Below, piece after piece: positions 8,188-15,881 of a stretch of 32,703 nt of DNA. Positions within the stretch are counted from its first letter, which is position 1; each line of letters opens with the position of its first letter. The position numbers were made by a program, and so were the translations under genes. Under the pieces are notes generated by a model. It was not told the DNA's origin, ran no database searches, and saw only the letters and a list, made by a program, of their open reading frames with translations. Source of the stretch: a bacterium (lineage in GTDB: Bacteria; Desulfobacterota; S145-22); NCBI GenBank assembly GCA_029934085.1, contig JAOZMY010000002.1, forward strand, positions 1 to 32,703, read 5' to 3'.

Positions 8188-9459
8188 ATGAAAAAAATAA
8201 TCCTGGTTTTCTTGGTAATGACATTCGCTATTGGCGTGATACTTGTTGCCATGCCTGGGACTTCTCATGCGGGGAAAATCGAAGCCCCCAAAGGTGAAGT
8301 AGCCATCGGTGCTGCGAAAAAGTTCGTTCTCTACGGATATATTAAATTCCGGGTAGGGCTTTCGGATAAATGGGATGATGGATCTGGAGGCGCTTTTGAC
8401 CCCAGACGGATACCTCTCGACAACACAACCGCGGGGGAAAATGCGAAGCTCAGCTTCAATGCCCGGGAAACGCGATTCGGATTTAGGCTGACAGGAGATA
8501 CGTTTAGCGGTTGGAAGACCGGAGGCAAGATGGAATTCGATATGTACAGCGGTGACAGCAATCACGACAATGAGGCTCCACGTATGCGGATCGGAGAAAT
8601 CTATCTAACAAAGAACAACACAAAGATTACCCTGGGAAAGGGCTGGGCCATGTTTGGAACCCGGCGGGGTCCGACAGTAGAAAACTTCAACTCCATGTTG
8701 GGACACGGTTTCCGCCGAGGCCTGCGTTTCGACATCGCGCAAAAGTTTCCCTCAGGCAACAACACCTTCGGAGCCGAGCTGATGGTCATGACGTATGATG
8801 ACGATAACGGATTCAACACAGAAAATCTCGGGTTTCCTTACACCAGCATCGAGCTTTCCATGGTGAGCAAGTCCCTTGGATACGCGGGGGGAAAACCACT
8901 TGGATTATGGCTGCAGGGGATCTACGGCAACATGGCCGAACCGGGTGATATCTACGAGAATGGCATTAAGGTAAGAAGCGGCAAAGATTACGACGTCTAC
9001 GGCGGTGAGCTGGACTGGTATTTTCCTATCCTGTCATCAAAAAATCGTGCCCAAAAATGTGGAAACCTGGCCTTTTCCGGGGCGGTCTGGATGGGACAGG
9101 CCCTGGGGAATGCTTGTAAGCTCGACATGAATTACACCATTGCCACAAAACCAAGCGGCGGTTTGGACGAGGTAGGCGGTTGGGGAGGCTGGACCGGGCT
9201 GACCTACTGGATTACCGAAAACGTCTGGGCCAGTGTGTTCGTCGGATACGAATCCATCGATGACAAAGATTACTATCCCCGCGACTGGATCAATGACGGT
9301 ACGGAAATTACAGGGAACATCTTCTGGCAGCCTTGCCGCAGCCTCGTGTTCTGTATCGAATACGCCTACATCAAAAACAACTACATCGGCACGGATGAGT
9401 ATGGAAACGATGACGTCACGTTCAATTCCCTGGCTTTGGCCGCCTACTACTACTTTTGA
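8188..9459 (+). CDS. Outer-membrane porin-like beta-barrel protein
   Basis: This is an exported 423-residue protein. The signal peptide covers residues 1-28 (KK then a long hydrophobic core, ending TSHA before GK). The mature part shows alternating hydrophobic/polar strands rich in aromatic and glycine residues. It begins with a typical first strand (KKFVLYGYIKFRVGL) and ends in ...LALAAYYYF with a terminal phenylalanine, the usual outer-membrane assembly signal. Acidic Asp-rich loops are frequent. The gene has an AAAAAGGAG ribosome binding site and lies 38 nt after aspT in the same direction. The likely role is an outer-membrane channel for the amino-acid substrates or products of the operon. 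No named porin family was recognised with confidence, and the substrate is inferred from context only. Confidence 0.8.
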   Translation: MKKIILVFLVMTFAIGVILVAMPGTSHAGKIEAPKGEVAIGAAKKFVLYGYIKFRVGLSDKWDDGSGGAFDPRRIPLDNTTAGENAKLSFNARETRFGFRLTGDTFSGWKTGGKMEFDMYSGDSNHDNEAPRMRIGEIYLTKNNTKITLGKGWAMFGTRRGPTVENFNSMLGHGFRRGLRFDIAQKFPSGNNTFGAELMVMTYDDDNGFNTENLGFPYTSIELSMVSKSLGYAGGKPLGLWLQGIYGNMAEPGDIYENGIKVRSGKDYDVYGGELDWYFPILSSKNRAQKCGNLAFSGAVWMGQALGNACKLDMNYTIATKPSGGLDEVGGWGGWTGLTYWITENVWASVFVGYESIDDKDYYPRDWINDGTEITGNIFWQPCRSLVFCIEYAYIKNNYIGTDEYGNDDVTFNSLALAAYYYF

Positions 9460-9506
9460 AACACATAAAACAAGTAACCTTTAACAAAATTTACGAAGGA
9501 GAAAAA

Positions 9507-10445
9507 ATGAGGAAAAAGATGAAAATGATATTTGGACTAATAGCCCTGCTGGCGGTTTTAGCAACTGTGGTCGCTATTCCCACCTCTCTCTTGGCCGGGG
9601 AAAAAGAAACCGCCATCGGTGAGGCGGGGGTTGCGGTCGTAACCATCGTCAAGATCGACAAGAAAACTCGCGAGATAACCGTCCGCAGCGAAGAAGGTGA
9701 AAAAGCCACCTTTGTTGCAGGTCCAGAAGTTCGAAACTTCGATCAGCTCAAGCGGGGAGACCTGATTCTTACAGAGTTCTACGGAGCCCTTGCCATCGCC
9801 CTCGCTCCCAAAGGAAGCGGATTGAAAGAACGAGTGGATGAAATTGCAGTCGCACGAGCCAAAAAAGGGGGAAAACCCGGCGTCGTTATCCGTCAGATAA
9901 CTACGGCCTCCGGCGTGGTTAAATCCGTCGACCCCAAAAAGAGACTCGTTACCGTTGAAGGAGTACAAAAGACCCTGACGCTGAAAGTCGCCGACGACGT
10001 CGATATCTCCAAGGTCAAGGCCGGGGATCCAGTTGAAGCGGCGTTTGTCATGTATTACGCGATAAAGGTGGAACCGGCCCCTAAGGTCTCTGGAACCATC
10101 GAGTTCAAGACCCGGGCGGTGGCAATCGGCGTGGGTTACGAGTGGGGGAAAGGGACCTTGAAGATGTACGACGGATCCGTGCACACCTTCAAAGTCAAAG
10201 GTGTTTCCGTGGTGGATATCGGTGTATCAGAGGTAAAGGCAACCGGCAAGGTGTATCATTTAGTAGAACCCAAAGACATGGAGGGAAAATATCTTGCAGG
10301 CGCGGCAGGCATCACAATATACAGGGGTGGTTCGGCCGTGGCCATGCAAAACGGAAACGGGGTTGTTATACACCTCAAATCCAAGCAGAAAGGCATCAAA
10401 TTTACCCTGGCCCCGCAGGGTTTGTATATCTCGGACATGAAGTAG
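9507..10445 (+). CDS. Exported protein of unknown function with duplicated module (312 aa)
   Basis: The start is ATG 9507, with GAAGGAG upstream; an in-frame TTG at 9456 would overlap the porin stop and lacks a ribosome binding site. A signal peptide (about 1-30, ending SLLA before GE) predicts export. Two copies of a short beta-rich module are visible at about 41-99 and 132-188, each with a V-x-x-(I/V)-D-x-K-x-R-x-(I/V)-T-V start and a (K/R)-x-G-D-x-(I/V/L) end. The C-terminal part (about 195-312), with GYEWGKGTLK, GKVYHLVEPKDMEGKY and a GNGVVIHL-like strand, faintly recalls the DUF1134/EipA envelope family; that is from memory and uncertain. It is the last gene of the decarboxylase operon, before a strong terminator. 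Function is unknown; a periplasmic or outer-membrane-associated partner of the porin is a guess. Confidence 0.75.
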   Translation: MRKKMKMIFGLIALLAVLATVVAIPTSLLAGEKETAIGEAGVAVVTIVKIDKKTREITVRSEEGEKATFVAGPEVRNFDQLKRGDLILTEFYGALAIALAPKGSGLKERVDEIAVARAKKGGKPGVVIRQITTASGVVKSVDPKKRLVTVEGVQKTLTLKVADDVDISKVKAGDPVEAAFVMYYAIKVEPAPKVSGTIEFKTRAVAIGVGYEWGKGTLKMYDGSVHTFKVKGVSVVDIGVSEVKATGKVYHLVEPKDMEGKYLAGAAGITIYRGGSAVAMQNGNGVVIHLKSKQKGIKFTLAPQGLYISDMK

Positions 10446-10467
10446 TTCAAACTTTCCTGCTTAACTC

Positions 10468-10506
10468 ATGGGTCATTCGTGCCAAAAGCGCGAATGGCCC
10501 ATTTTT
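10468..10506 (+). terminator. Rho-independent terminator of the decarboxylase operon
   Basis: A 15-bp stem, ATGGGTCATTCGTGC (10468-10482) and GCGCGAATGGCCCAT (10488-10502), closes a CAAAA loop with two G-T wobbles, and TTTTT follows. It lies 22 nt after the stop of the last gene and separates the operon from the LuxR-type regulator. Confidence 0.88.
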
Positions 10507-10542
10507 CCGATTCTAACCGCAACGCCCCCCGATTTCCCTTCC

Positions 10543-10572
10543 TTGACTCGACGGGTTTTCTCCTGCTAAATT
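10543..10572 (+). promoter_or_regulatory. Candidate sigma70 promoter of the MalT-like regulator
   Basis: TTGACT (10543-10548), an 18-nt spacer and TAAATT (10567-10572) lie after the terminator and 45 nt before ATG 10618. The conserved GGAATAGC element of the two flanking operons is absent here, so the regulator appears to be expressed separately. Confidence 0.5.
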
Positions 10573-10617
10573 TGTCGGGATGCGAAAGAGAATTCTGTTT
10601 TCTGAAGGTGTACTGCC

Positions 10618-13323
10618 ATGACGAGGGAAACCCCTTCTCAGTTCCTTCAGATCAAATTGCGACGCCCACAGGTTCCCAAAACTCTTGTGCCCCGAACGGC
10701 CTTGCTGGAAGTATTGGAGACCAACATCGAAAGACCCCTTACGATGATCTCGGCACCGGCGGGTTACGGCAAATCGGTCTTATTGAGCAGCTGGCTGGAG
10801 GGAAGTCGCTTCCCATCCGCCTGGATTTCATTGGACCACCATGATAATGACTTCCGGACGTTTGTCACCTATTTTCTGGCGTCCCTGCGCGGCCTGTACC
10901 CAAACCTTGGGAAGGAGGTCCAGGCGCTGCTGCAAACTCCCAGGTTTCCTCCTCCCCATGTCATCGCTCACAGTTTGATGAACGATTTGGAACGGACAAA
11001 GGGCCGATTCGTTCTGGCTATGGACGATTATCACTTTATCCATGAGAAGCGCATCCACGACCTGTTGGCAGAATTCCTCAGATATCCCCCCTCCTCACTA
11101 CATCTGGCCATTGCCAGCCGGGTAGATCCTCCTTTGCCGCTGGCCACCCTTCGCGCCAAAGGCCAGCTAACCGAGATTCGTGTCCCGGATCTGCGTTTTT
11201 CGGAAAAGGAAACCGCTGACTTTCTTTATAAGGCAACGGGAGAAACGGTCGAAGAAGGGGTGGCGAGAAAACTGGCAGAAAAGACAGAGGGCTGGGTGAC
11301 AGGCCTGAGCCTGGCCTGCTTGTCATCAGAGCGTCTGAAGGATCTGAACCGGATCATTGAAAATCTGCCGGAGAAGAGTTCCCATGTCACCCGATATCTC
11401 TTCGACGAGATCCTTTCCCACCAGCCGGACGAGATCCAGGACTACCTGCTTGCAACATCTATCCTGGACCGATTTAACGCGGAATTATGCGAAGCCGTTT
11501 GCACTCCCTACTCTTACCCTTTTGCTTTCCGGATGGGAGGCCAGGCATTTATGGCATGGCTGGAGAGTTCCAATCTGTTCGTTATCCCTCTGGATAAAGG
11601 CAAGGGATGGGTCCGTTATCATCATCTCTTCCAGGAATTTCTGCGATGGCAGCTGAAAAAGCGGGTGGGGAGTCAAGAGCTATCGGCACTGTATAAACGT
11701 GCCAGCGACTGGTTCGCCGAAAACGGGTTCCTCGATGAAGCCATAGAGTACGCGCTCCGAGCGGGAGATTTGACGGCCATCGCGCAACTGATCGAAGAGA
11801 ACCGCTATCACCTGATGAACGAAGACCGATGGTATGATCTGGAGCGGTGGTTGTCCCAAGTTCCCGAGGAATTGATCCATCAACGCCTGGATTTGTTGTT
11901 GGTGAGGATATGGGTTCTGTTTCTTCAATTCTCCCTTATGGATATCGTTCCCCTGCTGGAAAAGGCCGAGGCGCTTCTTGGGCGCGACCCGGCGTTAGGT
12001 GGGGAAGGCGAGATCGCGTTCTTCAAGGGGTTGCTCCTGTTCTGGGAAGGAGAGCTGGAAGAATGCCTTAAACACCTCAAGCGCGCTCTGGATCTGCTCC
12101 CCGATGCAAAGATCAGGGCGAAGATGGCAGTTTATACCCACTTAGCATTAGCCAGCCAACTGATAGGGCGAGGGAACGAGGTAATCCAGTCGTATCGGAA
12201 AAACCTTCATAGCATCACACTGGACCACCGAACCCGATTCTGCCTGATGTCTTCCATAATCTTTGCTTATATGCTTTCGGGAGAGTTGATGAAAGCGGAG
12301 GAGCTCGTTTATCGGGTAAATGATTTGAGCAAAGAGGTCCGGAACCCCTATTTAGAAGCCTGGATGTCCTATTTTGAGGGGATGATCCATTACCATTGGA
12401 ACGACCTGAATGCCGCCGTGAAACACTTCGAGGAGGCTATTAAAAAAAGATACTACATGGATGCCTTTTCTGACATCGAGTGTTACGCGGGCTTGATCTT
12501 TTCTTACCAGGGAATGGGACGGACCGATGACGCCTTACAAGCCATGGAGGAAATGATGGCCTACGCCCGTGAGAGCGAGAACCCATACTCACTCTTCCGC
12601 GCCCGCTCCGTCCAGGCACGGCTGTGGCTGTTACGAAATGACCTGGCATCCGCCATCCGGTGGCTGGCGTCCGCGGATTTTTCAATAGAAAGAAAGATCA
12701 TGCTTTTCTGGCTGGATGAGCCACGGATCACACGCTGTCGGGTCCAGATCGCCGCGGGAACGGAGGCGGGCCTGAATAACTCGGAAGAGAATTTGAAAGC
12801 TTACCTGAAGGAGGCGCATCTGGCCCACAACGTTCCCCGTTTGATTGAATTGTGGCTGCTGAGCGCCGTGGTTGCACAAAAACGGGGGCGTGTGAATGAA
12901 GCTCTGTCTGCCTTAAGGAGGGCTGTTGCCTTGGCCCTTCCGGGAGGGTATGTTCGATCCTTCGTTGAATTGGAGCCGGAATTACGGGTTCTGCTGGAGC
13001 AGACTACCCCTTCCATGAGAGAAGAGGAATTCTATACCTGGATTCAGTCAGCGTGGAATAGGGGGGGAAATGAAACCCTCCTGGAAGGGACAAAGGAATC
13101 CCCGCCCCAGGTCCGCAATCAGGCGCTTCCCGATCCCTTGAGCAATCGCGAAATAGAAATTCTGTCCCTGCTCGCGGAGGGATTGCGAAACAAGGAAATC
13201 GCCAACCAGCTTTTCATCTCTCTTGAAACCGTAAAAAAACACGTAAGCCATATTATCCGTAAGTTGAACGCACACAACCGTCAAGAAGCCGTTTCAAACG
13301 CGTTCAAGTCAGGAATCCTCTAA
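10618..13323 (+). CDS. MalT-type LuxR-family ATP-dependent transcriptional regulator (901 aa)
   Basis: This is a large STAND-class regulator. An N-terminal ATPase has a Walker A motif SAPAGYGKSVLL (45-56) and a Walker B-like FVLAMDDYHF (131-140). A winged-helix region follows, then a long helical TPR-like sensor region (about 340-800). The C-terminal LuxR helix-turn-helix (about 839-901) contains LSNREIEILSLLAEGLRNKE and the recognition segment SLETVKKHVSHIIRKL. Length and order match MalT/AlkS proteins, which bind ATP and an inducer and activate sigma70 promoters. GAAGGT lies about 10 nt before ATG 10618. It sits between two operons that share an upstream element and a small paralogous gene, so it is the obvious candidate regulator of both. 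The inducer is unknown. Confidence 0.92.
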   Translation: MTRETPSQFLQIKLRRPQVPKTLVPRTALLEVLETNIERPLTMISAPAGYGKSVLLSSWLEGSRFPSAWISLDHHDNDFRTFVTYFLASLRGLYPNLGKEVQALLQTPRFPPPHVIAHSLMNDLERTKGRFVLAMDDYHFIHEKRIHDLLAEFLRYPPSSLHLAIASRVDPPLPLATLRAKGQLTEIRVPDLRFSEKETADFLYKATGETVEEGVARKLAEKTEGWVTGLSLACLSSERLKDLNRIIENLPEKSSHVTRYLFDEILSHQPDEIQDYLLATSILDRFNAELCEAVCTPYSYPFAFRMGGQAFMAWLESSNLFVIPLDKGKGWVRYHHLFQEFLRWQLKKRVGSQELSALYKRASDWFAENGFLDEAIEYALRAGDLTAIAQLIEENRYHLMNEDRWYDLERWLSQVPEELIHQRLDLLLVRIWVLFLQFSLMDIVPLLEKAEALLGRDPALGGEGEIAFFKGLLLFWEGELEECLKHLKRALDLLPDAKIRAKMAVYTHLALASQLIGRGNEVIQSYRKNLHSITLDHRTRFCLMSSIIFAYMLSGELMKAEELVYRVNDLSKEVRNPYLEAWMSYFEGMIHYHWNDLNAAVKHFEEAIKKRYYMDAFSDIECYAGLIFSYQGMGRTDDALQAMEEMMAYARESENPYSLFRARSVQARLWLLRNDLASAIRWLASADFSIERKIMLFWLDEPRITRCRVQIAAGTEAGLNNSEENLKAYLKEAHLAHNVPRLIELWLLSAVVAQKRGRVNEALSALRRAVALALPGGYVRSFVELEPELRVLLEQTTPSMREEEFYTWIQSAWNRGGNETLLEGTKESPPQVRNQALPDPLSNREIEILSLLAEGLRNKEIANQLFISLETVKKHVSHIIRKLNAHNRQEAVSNAFKSGIL

Positions 13324-13365
13324 ACAACGACAGAGGCCTCCCCGCTTTTTCCGGAAATTGCCGAG

Positions 13366-13422
13366 AATACCTCCTTTTTCCCCCTTTTGAGGAATAGCGT
13401 TTTTCGCATTTTAAACTAAAAT
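13366..13422 (+). promoter_or_regulatory. Conserved promoter element, copy 2 (GGAATAGC + 18 nt + TAAAAT)
   Basis: This is the second copy of the block at 900-956. GGAATAGC lies at 13391-13398, preceded by CCCCCTTTTGA and followed by GTTTTT; TAAAAT (13417-13422) begins exactly 18 nt after the core, as in copy 1. Between the copies, 30 of the first 38 aligned positions agree without gaps even though the surrounding non-coding sequence is unrelated. It precedes the second 85-codon gene by about 60 nt. It is interpreted as the promoter/operator of the second operon, possibly bound by the MalT-like regulator encoded immediately upstream. Confidence 0.6.
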
Positions 13423-13458
13423 AATTTTCAATAGCAATATGAAAACCAGGAGCCTCAC

Positions 13459-13716
13459 GTGCATGCATCCAAGCCCGTTCCTTTTCCTATGGACACACCC
13501 GCAACCTATCGAATTCGAGTTCGAGGCACCCTCGATCCCGCCTGGCTTGATTCCTTCTGCGGGTTAAGGATTCTATCGTCCGCACAGGAAAGGGACGTCA
13601 CAATCCTGACCGGTACACTTCCGGATCAGGCTGCGCTTCTTGGGGTATTGAATGCCTTGTACGACTTGCAGGTTCCCCTGCTTTCCATCGTAAACATCGA
13701 CGAAGAGGAAAAATGA
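13459..13716 (+). CDS. Small conserved protein, paralogue of the one at 1005 (85 aa, unknown function)
   Basis: This 85-residue soluble protein has no membrane segment. It contains the family blocks MDTPATYRIRVRGTLD and LTGTLPDQAALLGVL, then LYDLQVPLLS and an acidic tail. The start is GTG 13459, with AGGAG 6 nt upstream. As in the first copy, this adds a short unconserved leader (11 residues here) before the conserved MDTPATY. It is separated from the downstream SDR gene by about 76 nt and lies downstream of the shared element. Both paralogues therefore occupy the first position of an operon with the same promoter block. Function is unknown. Confidence 0.78.
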   Translation: MHASKPVPFPMDTPATYRIRVRGTLDPAWLDSFCGLRILSSAQERDVTILTGTLPDQAALLGVLNALYDLQVPLLSIVNIDEEEK

Positions 13717-13792
13717 CATCATTGCCCAGGATCATCGTTGGGGAGAAACAAAACAAGCAGGAAATTCATCATTAAAAATAAGGAGAGAAGTC

Positions 13793-14755
13793 GTGACGAA
13801 AGAACATGTCGTAGTAACAGGCGGCTCCGGTCTGCTCGGGGCCATGATGGTTCATCTCTTAATCGAAGAAGAAGGTGTCAGGCCGGTGGTCATGGACATC
13901 AACCCGGATCCCAAGCGGCTTGAGGATGTAAAAGACCGTATTGAATATGTCCAGGGCGATATATCCGATGCCGATCATTTGAATGATACCTTCGGCAGAT
14001 TTAAACCCACAAGGATTTATCACCTGGCCGTATTGCCGGGCGATCTGTGTGAGAAAGACCCCCTTCAGGCAGTGAAAGTCAACGTTAATGGATTCATGAA
14101 TCTCATGGAAGCCGCACGCGCCAACGGGGCGCAGCAGGTTCTGTTCTCCAGCTCGGGAACCACGTATGGGGAGGATCTGAAGCCCGGCGTCATGCTCACC
14201 GACAAGACCCTCCAGCGCCCGGCCTCGTTTTACGGCATTACCAAGGTCTTTGCCGAAAGCGTTGGACGCTGGTACCGAAAAAAACACGATTTCGATTACC
14301 GTGGGATTCATTATCCCGCCATCGTCGGTCCGGGTTTGCGCGCGGCCGGGGTCGTAACCTTTGTTTCAGCCATGATCGAAATGCCCGCGAAAGGGGAGCC
14401 TTACACGATTCCCGTGGGGAAAGATATCCGCCTGTCCCTGGTCTACGTGGAAGACGCCGCTCGTGCCTTGATTCAGCTCGGCAAGGCACCAAAAGAGAAT
14501 ATCAGGACCATCAATTATTTCATCAACGGGGTACAGAACCCCCTGCCCAACGTGGGTGAGATGGTTGAAATGGTAAAGCAGAAAATTCCCGGTGCACAAA
14601 TCGACTATGACGTGAATGAAGAGTGGGACAAACTGCTCAAATCGGCGTCCCATCCGGTCGATGATACCAGCGCGGTCAAGGAATGGAACTGGAAACCGAA
14701 ATACAACACCTGGGATAAGGTGATCGAGGCGTATCTTTCGGCATTAAAAGAGTAA
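13793..14755 (+). CDS. NAD-dependent epimerase/dehydratase-family (extended SDR) protein
   Basis: This is a cytoplasmic Rossmann-fold oxidoreductase of 320 aa. The NAD-binding glycine motif GGSGLLG is at 10-16, the base-binding acidic residue lies in VVMDINPD, a Ser cluster SSSGTTYG is at 119-126, and the catalytic pair is Y147-x3-K151 (YGITK). The second half (YRGIHYPAIVGPG, then KGEPYTIPVGKDIRLSLVYVEDAARALI) resembles short-chain L-threonine 3-dehydrogenases and related UDP-sugar epimerase-like enzymes. The start is GTG 13793, preceded by AAGGAGAG. The substrate is not predictable. The context (alcohol dehydrogenase, transporter, porin) suggests a catabolic step rather than nucleotide-sugar biosynthesis. 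Confidence 0.88.
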   Translation: MTKEHVVVTGGSGLLGAMMVHLLIEEEGVRPVVMDINPDPKRLEDVKDRIEYVQGDISDADHLNDTFGRFKPTRIYHLAVLPGDLCEKDPLQAVKVNVNGFMNLMEAARANGAQQVLFSSSGTTYGEDLKPGVMLTDKTLQRPASFYGITKVFAESVGRWYRKKHDFDYRGIHYPAIVGPGLRAAGVVTFVSAMIEMPAKGEPYTIPVGKDIRLSLVYVEDAARALIQLGKAPKENIRTINYFINGVQNPLPNVGEMVEMVKQKIPGAQIDYDVNEEWDKLLKSASHPVDDTSAVKEWNWKPKYNTWDKVIEAYLSALKE

Positions 14756-14813
14756 AACATACGCCCCAACCCATTCGCCGGACGGATAGGGTTGACTGAA
14801 AGGAGAAGAGATC

Positions 14814-15848
14814 ATGGGAACAAAGAAAAAAGACGGGATGGAGCGGCGGGATTTTTTAAAGACCTCCATGCTCGCTGCTGGGATAGGGGTTGCCTCGATG
14901 TTGCCCGGCGAGGTCTCCGCGAAAGAGACAGGCCAAAAGGGAATAAAGGTCCAGGGAAAAAAGCGGCGGGTCAAAGTCATTGACTTCCGATGCCGCCCGC
15001 CCCTCAAATCATTCGGCGGCCTTTTCAAGATGCGTTTGGGATATATCGCCAAACGTCCGACGGTTCTTGCCAATCCCGCAACCCACGGGAAGGTCCCCCA
15101 GTCCGTCAAGATGTTCGGAAAGCCGGGGGCCATGGAGCAGTGGTGGAAGGAAATCGACGACGCCGGTATCGACGCCGTGGTCGTTGCCGGGCGTTACATG
15201 AAGGGACAGCCGGATATGAGCATGGGGTATCAGGACCTTCTGAAATACGAGAAAAAGTATCTCGGACGTTTCTATGGGATCGCCCCGATCAACATCGATG
15301 AATCGATCACCAAATCGATCAAAGAGCTGGAAGCGGCCCTGCAAGCGGGAATGCGGGGAGCGACCATAGAACCAGGATACCGCATCATCGGGGGGCCTAC
15401 CACTTTGGATAATGCCGATTTCTTTCCTATTTATGAAATCATGCAGGCCAGCGGCAAACCTCTGCAGGTCCAGACGGGCGCCTTTGCCGCACCCGACAAC
15501 TGGAATCTGCCCAATGAGATCTGGCGCATGGACAGCGTGATGAAAAAGTTCCCGAAGCTCAAGCTGGTCCTGGGACACGGAGGATATCCCCGTATCACAG
15601 AGGCCCTTGCCCTTGCCCTGAAATGGCCGAGCGTTACCCTCAGCTCAGACGTCTACACCTTCTGGCCCGGCGGACAGCTCTACCAGCAGAATATCGAACT
15701 TCTGCAGGATCAATTCGTTTACGGTTCCGCGTACCCGTTCGGAAACTTCGATACAACCCTGGAACAGACCCTGGCCATTCCTCTCAGCGACAAGGTCATG
15801 GAGAAATACCTCTATCTGAACGCCAAACGCCTCCTGAACCTGGCATAA
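14814..15848 (+). CDS. Tat-exported amidohydrolase-2-like protein with degenerate metal site
   Basis: This 344-aa protein has a twin-arginine signal (MERRDFLKTSMLAAGIGVAS, R11-R12), so it should be exported folded. The body is the amidohydrolase_2 TIM barrel (ACMSD-like). Metal ligands expected in the family are mostly missing. The beta1 HxH is R59-C60-R61 (IDFRCRPPL), the beta5 histidine is Q220 (LQVQTG), and the beta8 aspartate is A306 (YGSAYPFG). Only the beta6 histidine H255 (LGHGGYP) is kept. Some related sequences with an RxRPP start are known to me, so this may be a subfamily rather than decay, because the frame is intact and the barrel is well preserved. The ribosome binding site is AAAGGAG. 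The protein is probably a periplasmic binding or non-hydrolytic enzyme; its function is unknown. Confidence 0.85.
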   Translation: MGTKKKDGMERRDFLKTSMLAAGIGVASMLPGEVSAKETGQKGIKVQGKKRRVKVIDFRCRPPLKSFGGLFKMRLGYIAKRPTVLANPATHGKVPQSVKMFGKPGAMEQWWKEIDDAGIDAVVVAGRYMKGQPDMSMGYQDLLKYEKKYLGRFYGIAPINIDESITKSIKELEAALQAGMRGATIEPGYRIIGGPTTLDNADFFPIYEIMQASGKPLQVQTGAFAAPDNWNLPNEIWRMDSVMKKFPKLKLVLGHGGYPRITEALALALKWPSVTLSSDVYTFWPGGQLYQQNIELLQDQFVYGSAYPFGNFDTTLEQTLAIPLSDKVMEKYLYLNAKRLLNLA

Positions 15849-15881
15849 AAGGCAGCGAACGACTAAATAAGGAAAATAAAT

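Noticed and set aside
14814-15848. Pseudogene interpretation of the amidohydrolase-like gene
   Set aside because: The frame is intact, with a good ribosome binding site, Tat signal and full-length barrel. The ligand losses look like divergence, not decay.
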